Shown: positions 1 to 6,599 of the stretch, piece after piece
Numbering within the stretch: the stretch's first letter is position 1
How the letters are laid out: each line of letters starts with the position of its first letter
Source of the DNA: Actinomycetota bacterium
Lineage (GTDB): Bacteria > Actinomycetota > Actinomycetes > S36-B12 > UBA10799
Direction of reading: 5' to 3'
Length of the DNA stretch: 13,904 nt
Assembly (NCBI GenBank): GCA_030837445.1
Contig: JAUPKM010000434.1
Location: 1 to 13,904, forward strand
Made by a program: the position numbers and the translations under genes
Notes under the pieces: generated by a model
The model's database searches: none
What the model was told of the DNA's origin: nothing
What the model saw: the letters and a program-made list of their open reading frames with translations, nothing else

Positions 1-2
1 CG

Positions 3-122
3 CCGGACAGTCGTCGCCTCTACCTGCGCCACGGCTACACCGACCACGCCGATCCCCTGCGTCTACCTGACGGCCCCACCTTGTGGCCCCTCTGGCGACC
101 CGCCACACCCCCTACCGCCTAA
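3..122 (+). CDS. C-terminal end of a probable GNAT-family N-acetyltransferase (5'-truncated by window edge)
   Basis: An open frame enters from the left edge and stops with TAA at 120-122, giving 39 residues. The peptide contains the stretch SRRLYLRHGYTD followed by hydrophobic and proline-rich residues. This resembles the last helix-strand of GNAT acetyltransferases, where an Arg-x-Leu-Tyr-x-x-x-Gly-Tyr/Phe pattern packs beside the acetyl-CoA site. Only the last quarter of a typical 150-180 residue protein would be present, so the substrate cannot be inferred. The other two forward frames are less convincing: one contains an in-frame stop and the other reads as low-complexity Pro/Thr. A strong hairpin 40 bases after the stop fits the end of a transcription unit. 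The gene is therefore probably not part of the operon that begins at 621. Confidence 0.55.
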   Translation, partial: PDSRRLYLRHGYTDHADPLRLPDGPTLWPLWRPATPPTA

Positions 123-162
123 CCCCCACCCAACGACCCGTGACCTCAGGGCCCTCACGACC

Positions 163-207
163 GCAGGTCCGGCGGTGCTGACGCCCCCCGTCCGCCGCCG
201 GACCTGC
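163..207. terminator. Strong hairpin, probable factor-independent terminator
   Basis: The arms GCAGGTCCGGCGG (163-175) and CCGCCGGACCTGC (195-207) are perfect 13-bp reverse complements around a 19-base C-rich loop. There is no T-tract on either side, which is common for actinobacterial terminators. The position, 40 bases after the stop of the left-edge gene and 410 bases before the operon start, fits termination of the upstream gene and insulation of the operon. Confidence 0.7.
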
Positions 208-449
208 CCCAACCAGCGTCAAGTGCGCGACCTGTTCATCGTCGGTGATGTTCTCTCGATGGAAGTAGGCGATCTCATCATACGAAACGCTGTCGGGCTG
301 GATCAGCTCGACGCATTCGCCGCGCGATATTGGGTAGCCGCCCGCTCAGCTTCGAGCAACGTACATTCGGCCGACCATCTAGCCGTGACAGAGTGGGTCG
401 TACCATGATAAGAAGTTCTGTTATAGGTGATGGGTGCATGAAGGGCATT

Positions 450-476
450 GGAAGGTGGTGCCCGGCGCACCATTCC
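450..476. repeat. Imperfect inverted repeat, possible operator
   Basis: TGGTGC (456-461) and GCACCA (467-472) are perfect reverse complements separated by CCGGC. The outer bases GGAA (450-453) and TTCC (473-476) also match, offset by two extra bases on the left. The repeat sits 145-170 bases before the first operon start codon. A dimeric repressor such as a TetR-type protein could bind a site of this kind, but no regulator gene is present in the window, and a repeat this short can arise by chance. Confidence 0.25.
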
Positions 477-608
477 TGAGTTCTTCATTGAGGCAATCAG
501 ATGACACGTCGGTTGTGCCTAGATGCTGGAGCCTGTCGGTGATCGAGGTTTCGTTCCCTGTCTGCATTCGCCCTGCGACTCGGTATGGCTGTTTATCGGC
601 GATGGCGC

Positions 609-616
609 AAAGGAGG
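609..616 (+). promoter_or_regulatory. Perfect ribosome binding site that fixes the operon's first start codon
   Basis: AAAGGAGG is fully complementary to the 3' end of 16S rRNA and lies 4 bases before the ATG at 621. The longer reading frame opens with an ATG at 585 that has no such site and would translate through this sequence, so 621 is the better start. Confidence 0.85.
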
Positions 617-620
617 AAGG

Positions 621-2129
621 ATGGAACCGGTGATTGCGGAGGATGCCCTTCGATGCGCCTGGACTGAGGCGTTGGGTACTTCGGTCAGCTGTGATGACAA
701 CTTCTTCGCGCGTGGAGGGGATTCGTTGAAAGCACTTGCTGTGGCTGTCGGTCTGCGTCGACGGCTAGCGGTCACAGTCGATCCTGGTTGGCTATACGAC
801 GTGCCTCACTTCACGGATGCGCTGGCCGATTTGCAGAGACGCTTGAATGTTGGAGTCAAATGTGGGGCGGTGGAAATCATTCCAGGGTCGCGGGATGGGG
901 ACCATCCGCTGTCGTTCCAGCAGGAAGGGCTGTTGGCGTGGGCTGATCGATTCGGTGACCGGCACCATCATCGACTCGTGTACGCGGTCGCTGCGCCAGC
1001 GGGCAGTTTGGACCCGGGCCGGCTGCGTTCGGCAGTTGACTGGCAGGGGCAGAGACATCCCGCGTTGTGTACGAGTGTGCGCAACGGCCGTCAGTATGTC
1101 AGCGATCGTCGGCTGGAGTTTCACACGATCTTCTCCTCGGCGGGCACTCAGGTGGAGGTGGCTCGTAAATGGGCGGGAGTACATTTCGCGGACGGTGGCC
1201 CTTTGGCCCGAGTCGCCCTCATCTTCGGGGTGGAGGAGGACCTGCTGGTGATGGCGGCCCACCAACTTGTCATGGACCCTTGGTCATGGGGCCTGTTCCT
1301 GCGCGATGTTTCCGCTCATTACGCCGTGCCTGACACCCCGGACACGTCAGTTTTGGCCTATAGCGACTATGCCCGTTGGCAGCGCGGGTACCTGACGGGG
1401 AGACGCTTCACCGAGCATCTGGAGTTCTGGCGTATGGTCGCGGCCGGTTATCGATCCGAAGGCGTCCCCCTACCGGGAGCACCTGTCGTGGCGGAACCTG
1501 CCGGACCCGCATCGCGGCTGCCGATCACAGTCCCTGCCGCGCTGGTGGCGGATCTCCAGGCGATTGGACGACAAGTGGGCGCGTCCTTGTTCCAGGTGTT
1601 GCTCGCGCTGTTCCACGCGGCGGTCGCTGCATGGGCGGGTGTTGAGGATGTGGTGGTGGGTAGCGCGACCGCGAACCGGACAGTTCCGGGTATCGATCAG
1701 GTGGTGGGGTTTTTTGTCAACGGTCGATTCACTCGCTCTCAGCCCACCCGACATACCACTCTTGAGGGCCTGATTCGCAGCATCCGTGATGAGTGGCATG
1801 CCGGAGATGCGCATCAGGAACTCCACTTGGAGAAGACGGTTTTTGATCTCGGTGTTCCGGACCTAGTGAACATCAAGTTCTCCTTGGACACCATCCCCAC
1901 CATCGATCCGTTACCGGATCTCGGAGGGCAGCGGTTGCGCCACGTTGGCCTGGCGGAGGTCTCGACTTCTCGACGTCACCTGGCGCTGTCGCTGACCCGA
2001 GTCGACAACGGTTTGGCTGGTGGCCTGATTTACCGCACCGATCTTCTGAAGGCTGAGAACGCGGCTGGCTTGCTCAGTCAGTTCGAGCGGATCATCCGTG
2101 AAGCGGCTTCGGAACAGGCGCGACGATGA
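621..2129 (+). CDS. NRPS-type didomain: peptidyl carrier protein plus atypical condensation domain
   Basis: A 502-residue protein. Residues 1-80 are a carrier domain with the phosphopantetheine site F-F-x-R-G-G-D-S-L, attachment serine Ser35. From about residue 95 there is a condensation-domain fold: the opening motif PLSFQQEGLL, the active-site motif region at 214-222 reading H-Q-L-V-M-D-P-W-S, and a late G-F-F-V-N-G-R-F motif. The canonical motif is H-H-x3-D-G. Here the second, catalytic histidine is Gln215 and the glycine is Pro220. The order PCP then C, with the adenylation enzyme encoded separately, suggests that the carrier is loaded in trans and that the C domain transfers the acyl group to a free amine or alcohol, as stand-alone C domains do. 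One TTA codon is present (Leu431, 1911-1913). G+C is lower than in later operon genes. The stop overlaps the next start (ATGA at 2126-2129). Domain assignment is firm; the reaction is inferred. Confidence 0.88.
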   Translation: MEPVIAEDALRCAWTEALGTSVSCDDNFFARGGDSLKALAVAVGLRRRLAVTVDPGWLYDVPHFTDALADLQRRLNVGVKCGAVEIIPGSRDGDHPLSFQQEGLLAWADRFGDRHHHRLVYAVAAPAGSLDPGRLRSAVDWQGQRHPALCTSVRNGRQYVSDRRLEFHTIFSSAGTQVEVARKWAGVHFADGGPLARVALIFGVEEDLLVMAAHQLVMDPWSWGLFLRDVSAHYAVPDTPDTSVLAYSDYARWQRGYLTGRRFTEHLEFWRMVAAGYRSEGVPLPGAPVVAEPAGPASRLPITVPAALVADLQAIGRQVGASLFQVLLALFHAAVAAWAGVEDVVVGSATANRTVPGIDQVVGFFVNGRFTRSQPTRHTTLEGLIRSIRDEWHAGDAHQELHLEKTVFDLGVPDLVNIKFSLDTIPTIDPLPDLGGQRLRHVGLAEVSTSRRHLALSLTRVDNGLAGGLIYRTDLLKAENAAGLLSQFERIIREAASEQARR

Positions 2130-3148
2130 TCCGGGCATTAGTTCTGGCTGCGGGTTCAGCGACTCGCTTGCGGCCATTGTCCCCGGACTTGCCCAAGCCT
2201 CTCGCTCCTGTCGTGAATCGACCCGTGCTTGACTGGGTGTTGACCCATTTGGATATCGTGGCCGTCAGCGAGATTGGCGTCATCGTTCCTGCTGACGCCG
2301 TTGACCTGTATGAGCGGATTTTTGGCAGGTTCACCGATGCCGGGACTCCGATCACCTGGCTGGGCGAAGATGTTCCGGTGGGTAGCGCGGGTGCGCTTCG
2401 GGACCAGCGAGGTTTCCTCGGTAATAGCACGGTCCTGGTCGTACCGGCTGACATCATCTGTCCCGTCGACCTAACCCGCATGATGGCCCACCACGCGGCT
2501 TACCGGCGAGTGGTGACCGTCGCCGTGTCCCCACGAGATCTACGTGTGTGGGACGGTGACGTTCTCGTCCCCTGCCCTGGGTTCACCGCACGCTACTTCT
2601 TTAAACCTGGGCGGCAAGCCCCATCTCGGCTGGGATCGACCGGTACCTGGTTGATCGAACCGGCGTTGTGCGACTGGATTCTTTCGACAGGTTATGTGGA
2701 CCTGTCCAGTCAGACATTACCCGGGCTGTCGCCGTCCGATGTCGGACTGTTCGACACCGGCGAGGTGTACCTGCGGGATGTGGGCACCCTCCAGATGCTG
2801 CTGCAGGGCAACCTCGAAGCTGTTCAGCAGACGAGCAGGTTGCCTCTGCCACCCCCGGTGCCAGGCACCCAGATCAGGCTCGGACTGGGGGCGGTGATTG
2901 AGGACGGCGCCGTGGTGGAGGGCCCGGTCCTGCTCGGTGAAGGCGCCCGGGTCCAGGCTGGCGCCTGTCTATTGGGGCCAGCGGTCGTCGGCCCGGACGC
3001 CATCCTCAGCGCAGGTTCCCAGGTGGAACGGTCGCTCGTCCTGGCCAACGCCGTGGTCCGGCCGCGTGACCGGGTGAAGGGGCAGGTCGTGGGGGACGGG
3101 GCTTCTGTTGTCCGATCCCTCCTCGATCACGCAGGTGAACGATCATGA
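2126..3148 (+). CDS. Sugar-1-phosphate nucleotidylyltransferase (GDP-mannose/ADP-glucose pyrophosphorylase superfamily)
   Basis: A 340-residue protein of the family that joins a sugar or cyclitol 1-phosphate to an NTP, releasing pyrophosphate. The N-terminus carries the nucleotide-binding signature L-A-A-G-S-A-T-R-L-R-P-L followed by P-K-P-L (residues 7-26). Mid-protein strands D-V-P-V-G-S-A-G-A-L and the V-V-P-A-D-I stretch match the nucleotidyltransferase core. From about residue 250 there are hexapeptide-like repeats with G-A-V-I-E-D and G-P-V-L-L-G-E spacing, typical of a C-terminal left-handed beta-helix. The nucleotide and sugar cannot be read from sequence. In C7-cyclitol pathways such as validamycin, a family member makes GDP-valienol from the 1-phosphate, and the cyclase and mutase in this operon make a similar role plausible. 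It contains two TTA codons, at codons 5 (2138-2140) and 198 (2717-2719). It is coupled by ATGA to both neighbours. Confidence 0.9.
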   Translation: MIRALVLAAGSATRLRPLSPDLPKPLAPVVNRPVLDWVLTHLDIVAVSEIGVIVPADAVDLYERIFGRFTDAGTPITWLGEDVPVGSAGALRDQRGFLGNSTVLVVPADIICPVDLTRMMAHHAAYRRVVTVAVSPRDLRVWDGDVLVPCPGFTARYFFKPGRQAPSRLGSTGTWLIEPALCDWILSTGYVDLSSQTLPGLSPSDVGLFDTGEVYLRDVGTLQMLLQGNLEAVQQTSRLPLPPPVPGTQIRLGLGAVIEDGAVVEGPVLLGEGARVQAGACLLGPAVVGPDAILSAGSQVERSLVLANAVVRPRDRVKGQVVGDGASVVRSLLDHAGERS

Positions 3149-4695
3149 CCGGGCCTCAGCCACAGAATCACGTCCCAGAGAGCGTCCCGGCACAGATCGG
3201 TTGGTGGGCGGCTGAGACTCCCGAGGCTGTTGCTGTCACCTACAACGGCCGAAGCTGGACCTATCGGCAGCTGGTGACCGCCGCGGGTCAGATCAGCGCT
3301 CTACTCACCGATGCCGGAGTCGTTCCCCGACAGGTGATCGCTGTGATTGCCGAGCGCGGCCTTCCGCTGGTCACGGCATGGACGGCGGTCCTCGATCTGG
3401 GGGCTGTACTGCTGCCGATCGACCCGAACACACCGCAGCCCCGGAGGGAGGAGATGCTGAACGCTGTCGACGCGACCGTGGTACTTCTCGGCGGTTCGGC
3501 CCCTGACCCGGGTACTCGCCGGGTGATCACCCTCGACAACCATCTGGACACGTCGGCACCGCCGAAACCCCTCGGTGAGGACCATCCGGCTGCGGACGGC
3601 GGGTACGTGTGCTTCACCTCTGGCAGCACCGGAGCCCCCAAGGCCATCATCGGTCGTCACGACAGCCTGGCGCACTTCCTTCGATGGCAACGTCGTACCT
3701 TTGCCGTCGGCGCGGCCGATCGGGTCGCGCAGTTGACGTCGGTGGAGTTCGATCCGGCTCTTCGGGATCTCTTCCTACCGCTGACCTGCGGAGCGGTGCT
3801 GTGTCTGCCACCGACCGGACCGTTGGCTCCCGACGAAGCGTTGCCCTGGGTGGCCCGCGAACACATCACCCTCGCCCATGTCGTGCCGACCGTGGTACGA
3901 GCGTGGCTTCGAGCTGCGCCCTCAGGACTGCGGCTACCGCGGCTACGGACGGTGCTGTTCGCCGGAGAACCCTTGACCGGAGCTTTGGTGGAACGGTGGC
4001 GCGAGCAGCTGGATTATCACGGACAGATCGTCAACCTGTATGGGCCGACGGAGACGACCCTGGCTCGCTGCTGGTACTTGGTGAGTGATCCCGTCGAGCC
4101 TGGGATACAGCCGCTGGGTATGCCGATCGACGATACGCAGATCCGTATCGAGGACCCAACCGGATGCACCGTCGAGGACGGTACGATCGGGGAAATCGTC
4201 ATCGCAACCCGCTATGGCACGAATGGTTACCTCGACGCCACCGCCAAAGATGCCGCCCGCTTCACCCTTCCGCCTGACGGCCTTCCCGGAGAAGTGGTGT
4301 ACCACACCGGAGATCTAGGCCTATGGGAAGGGCAACAGCTCCGGTTCCACGGGCGCAGCGATGACCAGGTGAAAATCTACGGTGTCCGGGTACACCTGCG
4401 AGCAGTTGAATCGGTTCTGGAGGAACAACCTGGAATCACTCAAGCCGCTGTGGTGGCTCAGACAGATGACGACGACGCTCCACCTCGGCTGACCGCCTTC
4501 CTCGTTCTGGACTCCGGTCAGGTCGCCATCCCGCCCCATCTTCGTAGAACGCTGCGACGCCGTCTTCCCGCGGCCGCCATTCCCGCACGGTTCCAGGTCG
4601 TAACCACCCTGCCTACTCGACCGATCAGCGGCAAGCTCGACCGCCGCCAACTGACCGCCGCCATTCCTCCTCCTTGTCCTGAAGGGACCCTGTGA
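3145..4695 (+). CDS. Stand-alone NRPS adenylation enzyme (amino-acid activating, ANL superfamily)
   Basis: A 516-residue single adenylation domain that would activate an acid as its AMP ester and load it on a carrier. The carrier is most likely the PCP encoded at 621. Motifs appear in order: F-T-S-G-S-T-G-A-P-K (from 157), N-L-Y-G-P-T-E-T (297-304), Y-H-T-G-D-L-G (386-392), G-R-S-D-D-Q-V-K-I-Y-G-V-R, and the terminal lysine motif P-I-S-G-K-L-D (Lys497). The pocket motif F-D-P-A-L-R-D keeps the Asp that binds the alpha-amino group, so an amino acid is favoured over an aryl acid. A manual alignment to the gramicidin PheA pocket gives the tentative code D-P-R-T-L-A-L-L-A-K; I cannot assign a substrate from it. 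No carrier or condensation domain is fused, and no MbtH-like gene is in the window. Start ATGA overlaps the previous stop and the stop overlaps a GTG start. Confidence 0.92.
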   Translation: MTGPQPQNHVPESVPAQIGWWAAETPEAVAVTYNGRSWTYRQLVTAAGQISALLTDAGVVPRQVIAVIAERGLPLVTAWTAVLDLGAVLLPIDPNTPQPRREEMLNAVDATVVLLGGSAPDPGTRRVITLDNHLDTSAPPKPLGEDHPAADGGYVCFTSGSTGAPKAIIGRHDSLAHFLRWQRRTFAVGAADRVAQLTSVEFDPALRDLFLPLTCGAVLCLPPTGPLAPDEALPWVAREHITLAHVVPTVVRAWLRAAPSGLRLPRLRTVLFAGEPLTGALVERWREQLDYHGQIVNLYGPTETTLARCWYLVSDPVEPGIQPLGMPIDDTQIRIEDPTGCTVEDGTIGEIVIATRYGTNGYLDATAKDAARFTLPPDGLPGEVVYHTGDLGLWEGQQLRFHGRSDDQVKIYGVRVHLRAVESVLEEQPGITQAAVVAQTDDDDAPPRLTAFLVLDSGQVAIPPHLRRTLRRRLPAAAIPARFQVVTTLPTRPISGKLDRRQLTAAIPPPCPEGTL

Positions 4696-6599
4696 TCACG
4701 CCCATGACTGAGAACGTCGATGAGCCAGAAACCCTTCCTTCACTCCACGACCTGGAGATCATCGCGGCCGGAATGCGGGCCTGGGTGCTAGCAGCCAACA
4801 AACACCCCGGCGGCACGGCGTCGATGGTGGAGGCGATGACCGCCTTGTACTTTTCCGGCGCAACCCGACTCGATGGGACCAGAGCCGGTGACCGTCTCAT
4901 CTACTCCAAGGGCCATGCCGTCGCCCCCTGGTACTTCGCACTGTGGGCAAGGGGAACAATCACCGGAACAACCTGGAGAGACCTGGCCGGTTTCGGGCAG
5001 GTCGGACACCCGGTACCGCGTATGCCGCGACGCGATATCACGCAGGGCGTGGAGATGAGCACAGGCGCCCTCGGACAGGGGCTGTCCTTCGGAGCCGGCA
5101 CAGCGCTTGCCGATCGACGTAACGGATCGCGAAGGCGCACTTTCGTGGTGCTCGGCGACGGCGAATGCACGGAAGGACAGGTGTGGGAGGCGGCAATGAC
5201 AGCGGCCCGTCTCGGTCTAGCGAACCTCGTCGCCGTCATCGATGCCAATGGCACGGGGAGCGTCATCGCCTTGCCCCGCAAGGAATGGGCACCGCGATGG
5301 ACCGCCTTCGGCTGGCGCACCGTCGAAGTCGACGGTCACGATCTCCCCGCCGTCGTCGAGGCACTCCAGGCCGTGAATCACGACGCTCGCCCTACGGCGA
5401 TCATCCTGCGCACAGTCAAGGGCAAAGGCCTGGATCCGGCGGTGGAGGACAGCGTCACCCTCAGCGCTGAGGCAGCTGCGGAACACATCCCCGAATTGGA
5501 TTTCGATACACTCATCAACGAAACGCTCGTGATCGTCGAACGGCATTGGCCCTCCACGAGGGCTCGTCGAATCCGTCCCAACCTGGCGAAGACGGCGCCA
5601 CGGGTGGTCCCGGATCGGGACACACTGTACGCTCTGATCTCCGATCATCCGGTTGGGTCAAGCCCCATTGCCAAGAAATCGTTGGCTGGAGAGCTCGCCG
5701 AGGAGCTTTCCAGCCTGCCGATGTTGTGGGCGGCGCCGGATGCGATCCGCAATTCCGGACTGCTTGACCGTATGCACAAGGTGGGGTCGTGGCAGTGGGA
5801 CAACCCCAGTTCTGATGTACTGCAGTGCGCCATCGCCGAGCAGGACGCCGCATCTCTGATCGCTGGTGCCGCCAGCGCGGGACTCATTCCCGTGTTGTGC
5901 TCGATGGAAGGTTTCTACTGGCGGATGCTTGACCAGATCCGTCAATCCATCGCCTTCCCCGGTCTGCCGGTCCTGTTGGTAGGCACCTCCGGAGGGATCG
6001 GGGACCCGCTGGGGCCGATGGTGCAGTCCGACGGTTGTCTGACGGCCCTGACAGCGATTCCACACCTGGAGATCTTCGAGGCAAGCGACGTCAACACCGC
6101 CAAGGTCCTGGCGATCGAAGCGATCTCCTCCGGGCGTCCCGCCTACCTGAGGCTGCCACACGAAGGAGTACCGGTACGCCACGAGATACGTGACTTGGCG
6201 ACCCGACCTCTGCAGGAGGGATCCTGGACTCTGCTGGATGACCCGGACCCGCAGGTCGTCATCGTCACCGCGGGGGATCTTCGGGAGACCGCTCTCGCCA
6301 CCAGTGACCGCTTGGTCAAAGAGCGGGGCCAGCGGGTCCGGGTCCTGGAGATCATCAGTCCGACCAGGTTCGCCCGGCTACCCCGTGCCCGTCGCGATGT
6401 GATCATTCCTTCGACTGCGGTGACCGCGAGCATCCACAACGCACCCTCGACCGTCCTCGGGTCCTTCCTCCCGGATGGAGGCATCAGCATCGGCGTCGAC
6501 GGGTACGGCATCGCCGGAAGCCCCCTGGAACTGCTGTACCAGGAGGCCGGGCTGACCTGTCAAGCACTGTTCGACCGCATCTCGGGAGCGTTGCGGTGA
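4692..6599 (+). CDS. Transketolase-family protein (thiamine diphosphate dependent)
   Basis: A 635-residue fused transketolase that would move a two-carbon ketol unit between sugar phosphates. The N-terminal half has K-H-P-G-G-T (His38), S-K-G-H, and the diphosphate-binding G-D-G-E-C-T-E-G (from 155) ending in I-D-A-N-G. The C-terminal pyrimidine-binding half has I-A-E-Q-D with the cofactor-activating Glu383. The usual G-P-T-H-Q segment, whose His contacts the ketose donor in canonical transketolases, reads G-P-M-V-Q (441-445), so donor preference is probably altered. Its position just before the sugar phosphate cyclase suggests that it supplies that enzyme, for example with sedoheptulose 7-phosphate. 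Dedicated transketolases do this for the amino-dehydroquinate route in ansamycin clusters. The GTG start gives a GTGA overlap with the upstream stop; an ATG at 4704 is the alternative. GAAGGGA at 4681-4687 fits the GTG better. Confidence 0.9.
   Translation: MITPMTENVDEPETLPSLHDLEIIAAGMRAWVLAANKHPGGTASMVEAMTALYFSGATRLDGTRAGDRLIYSKGHAVAPWYFALWARGTITGTTWRDLAGFGQVGHPVPRMPRRDITQGVEMSTGALGQGLSFGAGTALADRRNGSRRRTFVVLGDGECTEGQVWEAAMTAARLGLANLVAVIDANGTGSVIALPRKEWAPRWTAFGWRTVEVDGHDLPAVVEALQAVNHDARPTAIILRTVKGKGLDPAVEDSVTLSAEAAAEHIPELDFDTLINETLVIVERHWPSTRARRIRPNLAKTAPRVVPDRDTLYALISDHPVGSSPIAKKSLAGELAEELSSLPMLWAAPDAIRNSGLLDRMHKVGSWQWDNPSSDVLQCAIAEQDAASLIAGAASAGLIPVLCSMEGFYWRMLDQIRQSIAFPGLPVLLVGTSGGIGDPLGPMVQSDGCLTALTAIPHLEIFEASDVNTAKVLAIEAISSGRPAYLRLPHEGVPVRHEIRDLATRPLQEGSWTLLDDPDPQVVIVTAGDLRETALATSDRLVKERGQRVRVLEIISPTRFARLPRARRDVIIPSTAVTASIHNAPSTVLGSFLPDGGISIGVDGYGIAGSPLELLYQEAGLTCQALFDRISGALR

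Larger units (their letters stand above)
208..620. other. Intergenic region upstream of the operon (promoter region expected)
   Basis: No convincing gene lies here. A plus-strand frame (175-408) has mixed third-position composition, no Shine-Dalgarno sequence, and starts inside the terminator hairpin. A minus-strand frame (345 down to 112) has a more coding-like third-position G+C (about 73% by hand count over 48 codons) but no ATG or GTG start, so it could be the remnant of a broken gene. Bases 400-440 are relatively A/T-rich (around GATAAGAAG and TTATAGG), and an imperfect inverted repeat follows at 450-476. I could not identify a confident -35/-10 pair. The operon promoter must lie here, unless transcription comes through the hairpin from the left. 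Confidence 0.6.

Noticed and set aside
175..408. Plus-strand 77-codon frame upstream of the operon
   Set aside because: It starts inside the terminator hairpin, has no ribosome binding site, and its third positions are not enriched for G/C. It overlaps a better-looking minus-strand frame.
585..620. Twelve-codon N-terminal extension of the PCP-C protein from the ATG at 585
   Set aside because: No Shine-Dalgarno sequence precedes it, and it would place the perfect AAAGGAGG inside the coding sequence. The carrier domain begins normally from the ATG at 621.
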